Shown: positions 24,465 through 32,650, counted from the first letter of the stretch. The stretch is DNA of 64,000 nucleotides from Bacteroidota bacterium (GCA_016866335.1 VGMT01000011.1:1-64000); one strand, 5' to 3'. A program made the numbers and translations. Notes: generated from the letters alone by a model not told the origin.

Positions 24465-25322
24465 ATGAAACATATAGCATTTTATCTACTGGGTTTTATT
24501 CTAATTGGAAGCGCTTGCCAGCAAACCGATCCTGAGCTGGGGCCACCACCCACCGAACAGGATGCTCAAATTTTTATGGAAGTTTCACCCAACTCCAACA
24601 ACATTCTTCTATTTCGCTGCGGAAATCAACAACTTCTAGCTATCTGGGATTTTGGCAATCAAACCGGAGCCAAGGGCACCTCTGTAGAAGGGCGTTTCCC
24701 ATACGCAGGAACCTATACAGTTCAGGTACGGGTTTTTAATAAAGGAGGTAGCCGTACCAATTCCATTACTGTTACCATTGCCCAAGACGACCTGTCTTTG
24801 CTCGACCATCCTATTTTTAATGCCCTTACAGGCGGTCCTCAAAATGGGGGCATTAAAACCTGGCGCATTGATTCAATGGCTTCCGGCCACATGGGCGTTG
24901 GTCCCGACCCCGAAAGTGCCGCAGGCGCCATTCCTGAATGGTGGGCAGCAAGTCCTGCCGACAAATCCGGTTGTGGGATGTACGATGATAGATTTACCTT
25001 TTCACTCAGTGGATTCGGTTTTACCATGCAAACCAATGGAGATGTATACGTTCACAATACCATTGCTAATCAATTTCCAGGTTCATTTATGAATAAAGGA
25101 GACTACACGGCACCCTTCGATGACAACATAACCTCTTCATGGAACCTGATTGAAGAGGGAGAAAATTCATTTCTAGAAATTTCAGGCAGCGCATTCCTAG
25201 GTTTTTACACGGGGGTACGTACCTACCGAATTTTAGAATTTTCCGATTCTCATATAAGCCTTCAATATAAACACCATGCTGGTGGTTTGCATTGGTACAT
25301 TAAACTCGTTCCTGCCCAATGA
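24465..25322 (+). CDS. Surface lipoprotein with PKD-like domain, putative glycan-binding protein
   Basis: 285-residue lipoprotein; the lipobox cysteine is at about residue 18 (LIGSACQ). Residues about 35-105 form a PKD-like beta-sandwich (LAIWDFGNQTGAKGTSVEGRFPYAGTYTVQVRVFN). From about residue 120 a second domain begins KTWRIDSMASGHMGVGP and contains EWWAASP, CGMYDDRFTF and a Trp-rich ending LHWYIKLV. The same domain, in diverged form, makes up the N-terminal half of the secreted protein at 26489. Position after susD is that of a surface glycan-binding protein. It overlaps the GH16 gene by four bases. The binding role is inference. Confidence 0.82.
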   Translation: MKHIAFYLLGFILIGSACQQTDPELGPPPTEQDAQIFMEVSPNSNNILLFRCGNQQLLAIWDFGNQTGAKGTSVEGRFPYAGTYTVQVRVFNKGGSRTNSITVTIAQDDLSLLDHPIFNALTGGPQNGGIKTWRIDSMASGHMGVGPDPESAAGAIPEWWAASPADKSGCGMYDDRFTFSLSGFGFTMQTNGDVYVHNTIANQFPGSFMNKGDYTAPFDDNITSSWNLIEEGENSFLEISGSAFLGFYTGVRTYRILEFSDSHISLQYKHHAGGLHWYIKLVPAQ

Positions 25323-26419
25323 TGTATTCTCTTTTGTCGGTTTCAGCTCTGGCAGCTGTCCTTACTCTTTCTAGTTGTGAATCTGATCCCGTTAATCAGG
25401 TGATTTTGCCAGAAAATCTTCAGATTTCCACTTTAGTTTCTGAAACTGGCCTAGCTGAAATAACAGCTCAAGCTGACTTTACTAATTTTTACACCGCCAC
25501 GGTTTGGAATGGTTCAGATTCCGTTCATTTTCAGGAAACCTCTGGCAATTTTTCCTGGCAATTGACTGCCCCAGGCACATACGCCTTCAGGGTTCGTGCT
25601 CACACTACCGCTACCGATTTCATTGAAAAATTAGATACTCTTATCTGGTTTGTCGATACCAGCAACTCTGGTAGCTTCCCTTCAAGCGGGTATTCCACTC
25701 CAATTTCATACCCTGGTTATACCTTGGTTTGGAACGATGAGTTTTCAGGAACCGCCTTATCGTCCGATTGGGTGTTTGACATTGGAACAGGAAATTTCGG
25801 CTGGGGAAACAATGAACTTCAATACTATACCAACCAAAACGTTAGAGTTCTGAAAGGAGTTCTTGAGATTACGGCTAAAAAGGAGCCATTCAATACCTCT
25901 CAGTATACATCTACCCGAATCAAAACTCTAGGTCAAAAATCGGTGAAATATGGCCGCATTGATATCCGCGCAGCCATGCCACAAGGTCAAGGGATTTGGC
26001 CCGCTTTGTGGATGCTTGGTGATGCGTTTTCATCCATTGGATGGCCTCACTGTGGAGAAATAGATATTATGGAAATGATTGGAGGCCAGGGCAACAACGA
26101 CCGCACAGCCCATGGCACTGCACATTGGTTTAACAACGGCCATGCCAGCCATACCGACAGTAAAACTATTCCTTCAGGTACCCTTGCCGATAAGTTCCAT
26201 GTTTACAGCATAATATGGAACGCTCAATCCATTACTTGGCTGTTTGATGACCAGGTATACAATACATTGTCCATTACAGATGCTCAATTTTCAGCGTTTC
26301 ATGAACCTTTCTTCTTCATATTTAATGTAGCAGTGGGTGGAAACTGGCCAGGCCCACCAAATGCCTCTACCAGTTTTCCTCAATCTATGTATGTGGATTA
26401 TGTTCGGGTTTTTCAATAA
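25319..26419 (+). CDS. Glycoside hydrolase family 16 (laminarinase-like endo-beta-glucanase)
   Basis: 366-residue lipoprotein enzyme expected at the cell surface, cutting beta-1,3- or mixed beta-glucan. Lipobox LSSC with Cys20. Residues about 30-110 look like a PKD or Ig-like domain. The GH16 domain starts at YTLVWNDEFSG (residue about 135) and contains WGNNELQYYT, GIWPALWML, and the catalytic motif GEIDIMEMIG with nucleophile Glu247, Asp249 and acid/base Glu252; YVDYVRVFQ is the usual ending. The intact motif with Met inserted (EIDIME) is the laminarinase-type GH16. Last gene of the susC-susD-lipoprotein-GH16 run. Confidence 0.95.
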   Translation: MMYSLLSVSALAAVLTLSSCESDPVNQVILPENLQISTLVSETGLAEITAQADFTNFYTATVWNGSDSVHFQETSGNFSWQLTAPGTYAFRVRAHTTATDFIEKLDTLIWFVDTSNSGSFPSSGYSTPISYPGYTLVWNDEFSGTALSSDWVFDIGTGNFGWGNNELQYYTNQNVRVLKGVLEITAKKEPFNTSQYTSTRIKTLGQKSVKYGRIDIRAAMPQGQGIWPALWMLGDAFSSIGWPHCGEIDIMEMIGGQGNNDRTAHGTAHWFNNGHASHTDSKTIPSGTLADKFHVYSIIWNAQSITWLFDDQVYNTLSITDAQFSAFHEPFFFIFNVAVGGNWPGPPNASTSFPQSMYVDYVRVFQ

Positions 26420-26427
26420 TTTCCCTT

Positions 26428-26444
26428 ATTGTATTTAATACAAT
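26428..26444. promoter_or_regulatory. Perfect 17-bp operator-like palindrome
   Basis: ATTGTATTTAATACAAT, a perfect inverted repeat with 8-base arms around a central T. It lies between the GH16 stop and the next gene, overlapping the -33 element of the promoter at 26429-26459. Diverged copies occur upstream of the GH3 gene and in the susC promoter. Confidence 0.75.
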
Positions 26445-26459
26445 TATTATTTACTTTTA
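26429..26459 (+). promoter_or_regulatory. Promoter of the type IX-secreted protein gene
   Basis: TTG (26429-26431), exactly 20 bases, then TACTTTTA (26452-26459). This is the Bacteroidota -33/-7 arrangement. The palindrome at 26428-26444 covers the -33 element and most of the spacer. Confidence 0.65.
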
Positions 26460-26488
26460 ACTTACAATTAAACTAAAACATTCTTCTT

Positions 26489-27601
26489 ATGAAAAAACTT
26501 TTTCTTGCAATGATGCTTCCAACCGCCCTGATGGCTCAGGTTGAAGGAACATGGAAACTGGCTCAACAATCTGGTGCTTTGGGTGTAGGCCCCAACAAAG
26601 GCAATATTTCCTGGTGGAGCAATTCCCCAACCGATTTAACAACGCGCGCCTGTTTGTTTGATGACTCTATTACCTTCAATACCAACGGTCAAATGTTGCA
26701 TTACATGGATGGCAATACTTGGGTAGAGGTATGGCAAGGCGCTGGCGCCGATGGCTGTGGTACTCCTGTAGCGCCCCACGATGGTTCTGGTCAATACACT
26801 TGGAGTTTTGATGCTACTCAAGGAACTTTGACTGTTAATGGATTGGGTGCCCATATGGGTTTGGCTAAGGTGATTAACGGTGCCGAAATTAACAACCCCA
26901 ATTTGGCGGCCTCTTCTATTACCTATGAAGCTGCACTTTCCAACAACAACCAAACTTTGACCTTAGATATTAACTTCGGTGGTGGCTACTGGCGTTTTGT
27001 TTACAATAAAATCACTTCAATCCCTGTTCCCCTTCCAAAGGTTACGTTCCGAGTCGATATGGCAGATTACACCGGATCCACCGCCAACGGTGTCTTCCTA
27101 AACGGTGAAATGAATGGCTGGTGCGGTTCTTGCGCTCCTATGGTGAATACCTCGGCAGACATCTGGGAACTGCAAGTAGATGTGCCTGCAGGACCAGTTC
27201 AATACAAATTTACCGTTGACGGCTGGTCCGATAAAGAGAATTTCGTTGGCGGTGAGGCCTGTGTAGACACAGTTAACGATGGTTTCTTCAACCGCGTATA
27301 CGATGTAACAGGCGATGCAGTTCTTGCCCTTGTTTGCTTCAACAGCTGTACAGACTGCGCCACCACAGGTATTGAATCAAACGGTATTTCCGTAAACGTG
27401 TACCCCAATCCCACCGAAGATTTAGTTCAGGTTACTTCATCCAATTCTGTAATTTCAATAACTTTATTTGACCTTGTTGGTCGTAAGGTGGCTGAAAACC
27501 ATTCTGATGTATTGAATGTAGCTCATTTAAACAGCGGTACCTACCGTTTGGTAGTAGAGCACGAAAAAGGAATCTATTCAACCACCCTAATTAAACGGTA
27601 A
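26489..27601 (+). CDS. Type IX-secreted protein with putative glycan-binding domains
   Basis: 370-residue secreted protein. Signal peptide 1-16 (MKKLFLAMMLPTALMA). Residues about 17-175 (GTWKLAQQSGALGVGP, WWSNSPTDL, CLFDDSITF, GGGYWRFVYNKI) share the pattern of the second domain of the lipoprotein at 24465. Residues about 185-275 (VTFRVDMADYTGSTANGVFLNGEMNGW, VPAGPVQYKFTVDGW) look like an immunoglobulin-like starch-binding (CBM20/48-like) module. The last 75 residues (VNVYPNPTEDLVQV, VGRKVAE, SGTYRLVVEHEKG) are a type A type IX sorting domain. No catalytic motif seen. It probably binds glycan outside the cell; this is inferred from its locus and shared operator. Confidence 0.8.
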   Translation: MKKLFLAMMLPTALMAQVEGTWKLAQQSGALGVGPNKGNISWWSNSPTDLTTRACLFDDSITFNTNGQMLHYMDGNTWVEVWQGAGADGCGTPVAPHDGSGQYTWSFDATQGTLTVNGLGAHMGLAKVINGAEINNPNLAASSITYEAALSNNNQTLTLDINFGGGYWRFVYNKITSIPVPLPKVTFRVDMADYTGSTANGVFLNGEMNGWCGSCAPMVNTSADIWELQVDVPAGPVQYKFTVDGWSDKENFVGGEACVDTVNDGFFNRVYDVTGDAVLALVCFNSCTDCATTGIESNGISVNVYPNPTEDLVQVTSSNSVISITLFDLVGRKVAENHSDVLNVAHLNSGTYRLVVEHEKGIYSTTLIKR

Positions 27602-27625
27602 TTTGGTTTTCTTTGAATAGCATTG

Positions 27626-27658
27626 CAGAGGTGGGGGAAACTCCACCTCTGTTTTTTT
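27626..27658 (+). terminator. Intrinsic terminator after the type IX-secreted protein gene
   Basis: CAGAGGTGG, an 8-base loop, then CCACCTCTG: a perfect 9-bp stem followed by seven T. It separates the secreted-protein gene from the symporter gene, whose ATG follows 13 bases later. Confidence 0.9.
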
Positions 27659-27670
27659 AATCTATCGCCT

Positions 27671-29311
27671 ATGTCCACCATTGACCTTTTGGTAATTTTT
27701 TCTTACGCCATGATAATTATGGGCTTAGGTTGGTTTGTTGCCCTTCGCTCTAAAAAAATAGACCAAACCGCCTCCGATTTTTTCTTGGCAAACAAATCCC
27801 TTCCCTGGTGGGCCATCGGTGCTTCTTTGATTGCAGCCAACATCTCGGCCGAACAATTTATTGGCATGTCTGGATCAGGGTTCTCGGTAGGTCTTGCAAT
27901 TGCCTCTTACGAATGGATGGCCGCCATTACCCTTTTGCTCGTTGGCAAGTTTTTCTTGCCCTTGTATCTAAAACTGGAAATTTCTACCATCCCTGAGTTC
28001 ATCGAAAAACGATATTCCTCCCAACTTAAATCCATCTTAGCACTTTTTTGGGTTTTTCTTTATGTATTCGTAAACATTGCCTCTGTTTTATACCTTGGGG
28101 CTCTCTCCATACAAGGATTGTTCGACCTTCCGCTAATTTATGGTATTCTATTGCTGGCCCTTTTTTCAGGAGCCTATTCCATTTACGGTGGATTGGCATC
28201 CGTGGCATGGACCGATGTAGTTCAAGTGGTTTTCTTAATTGTTGGAGGCTTCCTAACCACGTTTCTGGCCTTGGATTTGGTTTCCCAAGGACAAGGCGCT
28301 TGGAATGGCCTTGTGCTTCTTTATGAAGCTGTTCCCCAAAAATTTGAAATGATTCTTGAGCCTTCCAACCCCCAATACATTAATTTGCCAGGCATCGCTG
28401 TTTTAGTTGGTGGTATGTGGGTTGCAAATTTGTACTATTGGGGTTTTAACCAATACATTATTCAACGCACCTTGGCCGCCAAATCTTTGAAGGAGGCACA
28501 AAATGGGATCCTTTTTGCAGCTGGAATAAAATTATTATTGCCCCTGCTGGTTGTTATTCCAGGCATTGCGGCCTTTGTTATTGTTCAAAATCCAGATATT
28601 TTGGCTTCCCTCGGAAGCAATGCACTTGAATACGCCCCCAACGCGCAACACCCAGATCGGGCCTACCCATGGTTGCTAAACCTACTCCCTCCCGGAATTA
28701 AGGGACTCGCTTTCGCTGCACTATGCGCTGCCATTGTTTCTTCCCTAGCCTCTATGGTTAATTCCACTTCAACCATCCTTACCCTTGATGTTTTTGCCCC
28801 TTTTTCAAAAGTACGCCCAAACGACAAACGCCTGATTCAATTCGGACGCATATCTGGGATTTTCGCCCTTGGGCTAGGAGTCCTTACTGCCCCCTTATTG
28901 GGCAACATCGAACAAGCTTTTCAATTTATTCAAGAATACACAGGCCTGGTTAGCCCTGGTATTTTAGCCATTTTTGTTTTAGGCCTTTTTACTCGATTTG
29001 CAACAAATAAAGCAGCCATTTTTGGAATTATTTTCTCTACAGCGCTCGCTCTTTATTTCAAAGTTGGTGCAAACGGCTGGATTGCCTCCTCCTTGTTCCC
29101 ATCCCTTCCATTCATGCATCAAATGGGTATTACCTTTGTAGGCACCTGCTTGTTTATTGCCGGATTTAGTTTAATTCAAAATCAAGGAAAGCCCGATAGC
29201 AAGGGGTTCCACATTCAAGCCCTCGATTTCAAAACAGGCTGGGCTTTTAATTTTGCGGCAAGCATCTTGGTGCTAATGGTTGGGTTGTTGTACTGGTTTT
29301 TAAGAGATTAA
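27671..29311 (+). CDS. Sodium/solute symporter, SGLT-like
   Basis: Inner-membrane transporter of the solute:sodium symporter family, 546 residues from the ATG at 27671, with about 13-14 membrane segments. SGLT signatures are visible: FFLANKSLPWWAIGASLIAANISAEQFIGMSGSGF near the start, GGLASVAWTDVVQ, and AALCAAIVSSLASMVNSTSTI later. An upstream in-frame TTG is rejected because it falls inside the terminator hairpin. As the last gene of the glycan locus it most likely imports glucose or a disaccharide released by the GH3 enzyme. It follows a strong terminator, so it needs readthrough or an unseen promoter. Confidence 0.9.
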   Translation: MSTIDLLVIFSYAMIIMGLGWFVALRSKKIDQTASDFFLANKSLPWWAIGASLIAANISAEQFIGMSGSGFSVGLAIASYEWMAAITLLLVGKFFLPLYLKLEISTIPEFIEKRYSSQLKSILALFWVFLYVFVNIASVLYLGALSIQGLFDLPLIYGILLLALFSGAYSIYGGLASVAWTDVVQVVFLIVGGFLTTFLALDLVSQGQGAWNGLVLLYEAVPQKFEMILEPSNPQYINLPGIAVLVGGMWVANLYYWGFNQYIIQRTLAAKSLKEAQNGILFAAGIKLLLPLLVVIPGIAAFVIVQNPDILASLGSNALEYAPNAQHPDRAYPWLLNLLPPGIKGLAFAALCAAIVSSLASMVNSTSTILTLDVFAPFSKVRPNDKRLIQFGRISGIFALGLGVLTAPLLGNIEQAFQFIQEYTGLVSPGILAIFVLGLFTRFATNKAAIFGIIFSTALALYFKVGANGWIASSLFPSLPFMHQMGITFVGTCLFIAGFSLIQNQGKPDSKGFHIQALDFKTGWAFNFAASILVLMVGLLYWFLRD

Positions 29312-29314
29312 TTT

Positions 29315-29457
29315 TGGGCGGCTGCGGGCTTTCCACTGTAGCTCACTTGCCGGCAGGGGCAGGGGCTTCGTGCGGGCGGGGCTTCCTCTGGTCGCCGCGC
29401 CCGCTCGGCCCTTGCTCCTGCCGTCTTCGCTCACTGCCGTTGCAATCCCTGCCGCTC
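29315..29457 (-). repeat. GC-rich intergenic hairpin element, copy F
   Basis: Minus-oriented copy lying exactly in the convergent gap between the symporter and the HD/cyclase genes. Almost identical to copy E. It begins four bases after the symporter stop and ends 17 bases before the stop of the cyclase gene. In its own orientation: GCGGCAGGGATTGCAACGG, core GGGCGCGGC..GCCCCGCCC, end CCCGCAGCCGCCC. Confidence 0.85.
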
Positions 29458-29473
29458 AGCGCCTTCGTGGGCA

Positions 29474-31174
29474 TCAACCGCCTTGGCTTTTTTTCATTCC
29501 TACGATTTGGGTGCTAACCGTATAAACCCCTATGCTCTTTTTTTTGCCTTTTAAGGTCAATGTATCAATAAATACGGCCTGCATGGGTGCCGGAAAGTCA
29601 AGCCGCTTGGCAATGTATTCCGACATAAGCAGGCGCTGCCCCATGTTTCGGCATTGCTGTAAAATTCGCTCTGTGGTGTTCATTACATCGCCGTGAAACA
29701 CTATGTCGGCTTTGGTTTTTCCAATCTCGCCCGCAATTACCCAACCCCCATGAATGGCAACTTTGAAGTCGGGCATAAATCCGTACTTCCGAATGTAAAA
29801 CCGCTGCTGCCGTTCAACGCCTTGCACAATGCGGTGATAACAACGCAGGCAGTTGGCCCCATTTAGCCCTTCTTTCATTGGCCAGGTTATAACAGCCTCG
29901 TCTCCCACATATTGATAAATTTCGCCGTTGAACCTTGCCACCGGTCCCGACAAGGAATTAAAGAAATTTCGGAGTAGGGAATGGTATTTTTCCAAGCTCA
30001 TGGTCTCGGCCATACCCGTACTTGAATTTAGGTCGATAAACATAAAAATACGCTCCTCGCCAACGGGCTTATGGTATTTTCCGCGCAAATAACTCCAGAA
30101 TATCTGTGGTCCAATAATTCGAGAGGTAAGTTTGATGATATTCAAAATCAGGCTCAACAAAAAGGCATTCCAAGCCAGTCCTAAATACAAGCTGGGCTGC
30201 AAAAAATCGTTAGAAATCACCCATTCGCCACTTTCAACGTACTGCACAAAGGTTAGGGTAAATATCTCGGCCCCAATAAACAAACTTAAAAGTAGGCCAG
30301 TTCCCAAAGCCAATGTGGTCGGAAAATTAAATTTTCGGGTTATGTACTTGTCAAATGGCTTGTCGCCCCAGCGTAAAATAAGGCCAATCAGTATTCCACT
30401 CAATAGGCCTTGGGCAAAGGCCCTCCATTCCGAGCCCAGCACCGCTACGTTCATGGTTATGGCAATCAAAATGCCTAAAAACAACGATCTAAGGAGTCCT
30501 TTTCCTTCGCGCACCCATTGTCTGGGCCAGCGAAAATGAAATTCTTGTTGGCGCTTTAATCGCTTGGCTCCAAAGGCATCTTGAAGCGCTCCTATATTAA
30601 ACTGCCGGTTTGCCTCAAACAACGATTTGGCCGATTCTGTATTAAATGCAGTAGTTTGAATGTAATTCAATTGATGTTCCAACCATTCAATGTCGTTGTA
30701 GGTTTTCGATAAATAGACTTTCCATTCATGCCGAAGAAGTTCGCCTTTCTGAAGAAATTCTCGGCTTCCCATGTTTGCCCTGTCGGCATCTACCAAAATT
30801 TTTTCCAATTCGGTTTCAGGCCGGTGGTTGAATTTGGTGGCTGAAATTAAATCCAAGACCTGCTGAATGCCATCATCGGGTATTTGTATGGCTTCAAGGA
30901 ATTCTTTGGCCATGGCTGCGCTGCTTTCTTCATGTCCAATGTAGGTACTTAAATAACCAAGGTCATGAAACCAAGCCGCCACCTGAAGCAAAATCAAATC
31001 AGAGCTGCTTAGATTCTCCATTTGCCCCAATTGGTAAGCGGTGGCCACAACTTCGTGGGTATGCTTTAAATTATGGAACATCAACGCGGGCTGCGGATGC
31101 GTTTCCATTTGCCGGATTACAAAGGCCTTTGCCTTGCTTACTACCGAAGCGTCTATGGGTTTTACCGGTTCCAT
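29474..31174 (-). CDS. HD-domain / membrane / adenylate cyclase fusion protein
   Basis: 566-residue fusion. Residues about 30-135 form an HD phosphohydrolase-like domain (His38 or His40, His70-Asp71 in AAWFHDLGY, His81, and Asp129/131 in ILVDADR). Four hydrophobic segments span about 228-350. Residues 370-560 are a class III nucleotide cyclase domain: metal ligands Asp381 (FIDLNSST) and Asp425 (QYVGDE), transition-state Asn499 and Arg503 (GDVMNTTERI). It would make cAMP or cGMP at the inner membrane, with the HD part sensing or degrading a nucleotide. Both catalytic sets look intact. Its start overlaps the xerD end by 13 bases, an uncommon partner for a recombinase. Confidence 0.85.
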   Translation of the reverse strand: MEPVKPIDASVVSKAKAFVIRQMETHPQPALMFHNLKHTHEVVATAYQLGQMENLSSSDLILLQVAAWFHDLGYLSTYIGHEESSAAMAKEFLEAIQIPDDGIQQVLDLISATKFNHRPETELEKILVDADRANMGSREFLQKGELLRHEWKVYLSKTYNDIEWLEHQLNYIQTTAFNTESAKSLFEANRQFNIGALQDAFGAKRLKRQQEFHFRWPRQWVREGKGLLRSLFLGILIAITMNVAVLGSEWRAFAQGLLSGILIGLILRWGDKPFDKYITRKFNFPTTLALGTGLLLSLFIGAEIFTLTFVQYVESGEWVISNDFLQPSLYLGLAWNAFLLSLILNIIKLTSRIIGPQIFWSYLRGKYHKPVGEERIFMFIDLNSSTGMAETMSLEKYHSLLRNFFNSLSGPVARFNGEIYQYVGDEAVITWPMKEGLNGANCLRCYHRIVQGVERQQRFYIRKYGFMPDFKVAIHGGWVIAGEIGKTKADIVFHGDVMNTTERILQQCRNMGQRLLMSEYIAKRLDFPAPMQAVFIDTLTLKGKKKSIGVYTVSTQIVGMKKSQGG

Positions 31175-32061
31175 GGATGAAATTGAATGAGCTGTTCTTT
31201 AATAAAGCTACGGTCTAGGTGGGTGTAAATTTCAGTGGTGGTAATCGATGCATGCCCCAGCAATTCTTGAACCACCCGCAAGTCGGCGCCCCCTTCTATC
31301 AAATGTGTTGCAAAGGAATGCCTTAAGGAATGGGGCCCAATATTTTTTCGAATTCCAGCCAAGGCAAGGTGCTTTTTTAGGCTTAAAAATACCCATTGCC
31401 TCGACAAGCCTTTGCCCCTGCGGTTCAAAAAAAGGGTGTCGTTGTGGCCTTTGGCTTTCGGAATATCTGACCGAACCGATGTTAGGTATTGACGAATAGC
31501 CAAAACCGCGGAATCGGCAACGGGCACCAGCCTTTCCTTGTCGCCCTTGCCAATCACGCGAATGAAACCATCGTCAAAATACAGCTGCGAGCAGGTTAGA
31601 TTGACCAATTCTGAAACCCGCAATCCGCAGGCATACAGCAATTGAAAAATGGCATAATCGCGTATTCCATCGGGCCTGCTGCGATCTACAATTTCAAGCA
31701 GGGCGTCCACTTCTTGAATTTCCAGGTAATGGGGTAGGGGCTTTGATAGTTCCGGCATATCCACCTCAGTACTGGGGTCGAGTTCACAGAGTTTTTCTTG
31801 CCGTAAAAACCGGTAAAAAGCACGCAATCCCGAAATGAATCGAGCTTGTGTTCGGGCAGAAATACCCAAATCATGGAGTTCGGCTAAAAAGTGCTGCAAT
31901 TCAGCAACATCGGCCTGAAAAACCGCTATTTTTTGCCTTTCCAAAAAACCGAGCCAAGACCGTACATCATGGTCGTAGGCTTTCAGGCTGTTGTCGCTAA
32001 GCCCTTGCTCTAAGCTAAGCCATCGGTAAAAGCGCTCTGGCAGGTCGGTGCTTGTTGACAT
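31162..32061 (-). CDS. xerD: Tyrosine recombinase XerD
   Basis: Site-specific recombinase that resolves chromosome dimers at dif, 299 residues. The N-terminal SAM-like core-binding domain (LSLEQGLSDNSLKAYDHDVRSWLGFL) is followed by the catalytic domain with all active residues: Arg in ACGLRVSELVNL, Lys in IGKGDKERLVPV, His-x-x-Arg in HSLRHSFATHL, His in LGHASITTT and nucleophile Tyr in EIYTHLDR. No integrase-type extra domain or adjacent attachment site suggests a mobile element, so a housekeeping role is most likely. Confidence 0.93.
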   Translation of the reverse strand: MSTSTDLPERFYRWLSLEQGLSDNSLKAYDHDVRSWLGFLERQKIAVFQADVAELQHFLAELHDLGISARTQARFISGLRAFYRFLRQEKLCELDPSTEVDMPELSKPLPHYLEIQEVDALLEIVDRSRPDGIRDYAIFQLLYACGLRVSELVNLTCSQLYFDDGFIRVIGKGDKERLVPVADSAVLAIRQYLTSVRSDIPKAKGHNDTLFLNRRGKGLSRQWVFLSLKKHLALAGIRKNIGPHSLRHSFATHLIEGGADLRVVQELLGHASITTTEIYTHLDRSFIKEQLIQFHPWNR

Positions 32062-32165
32062 ACTTCAAAGGTACATAGGCTGAGCTTAGCTTGCAAGGTT
32101 ATGAAATCCCCTTGATTTTGCTAAGCTGTTCAACAAAGGTTAGTTTTACCTGAAATCCAAGTACA

Positions 32166-32597
32166 ATGAAAACCATTTTCCGTATCGTTCATTCCGCTTT
32201 ATTTGTTCTCATTTTTGTATCGTTTCAATCGCTTTTAGCCCAGGGAAGCCTTCAATTTAATCAGGTATTGCTCATTTCGACGGCCGATACGGTTCCGGCA
32301 AACAAGGTGTGGAAAATTGAGGCATTGGCTTACAACGGTGGGGCACCTTTTGCCAGTGGAGCAAATAACTATAGCCACCTTTTTTCAGGAAACCGTGGAT
32401 TTGAGGGTATAGCCCGTTTTCTAATCAATGGCAGTCCAGTTGTTTTGCCCGTTACCTACCTGACAAATAATTATAATGCAACATCAAGCGTTAACCCAAA
32501 CTTTACCTTCCCTATGTGGTTGCCAGCGGGTAGTATTTTAACACCCCAAACCAATATATCTTACCTCAGCGTACTTGAATTCAACCTTGTTCCCTAA
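32166..32597 (+). CDS. Small secreted protein, intact paralogue of the interrupted gene at 12966-13358
   Basis: 143-residue exported protein of unknown function. Signal peptide about residues 1-26 (SALFVLIFVSFQSLLAQ). The mature part begins GSLQFNQVL and has VPANKVWKIEA, FMWLPAG-like PMWLPAGSI and the ending SVLEFNLVP, all shared with the interrupted gene. The predicted mature protein is short, hydrophobic-strand rich and without cysteines, suggesting a small beta-sandwich. Transcribed alone and convergent with acnA. No homologous family is known to me. Confidence 0.75.
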   Translation: MKTIFRIVHSALFVLIFVSFQSLLAQGSLQFNQVLLISTADTVPANKVWKIEALAYNGGAPFASGANNYSHLFSGNRGFEGIARFLINGSPVVLPVTYLTNNYNATSSVNPNFTFPMWLPAGSILTPQTNISYLSVLEFNLVP

Positions 32598-32650
32598 ACA
32601 TGGGTCAAGGGAATGAACTGCTCCGTTTTTTCTTGCTCTTCTTTTGGCTT

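Noticed and set aside
27623-27670. Upstream TTG start for the symporter
   Set aside because: It falls within the terminator stem; the ATG at 27671 begins directly before the first membrane helix.
31162-32061. XerD as integrase of a mobile element
   Set aside because: Length and motifs fit housekeeping XerD, and no attachment repeats, excisionase or phage genes are nearby.
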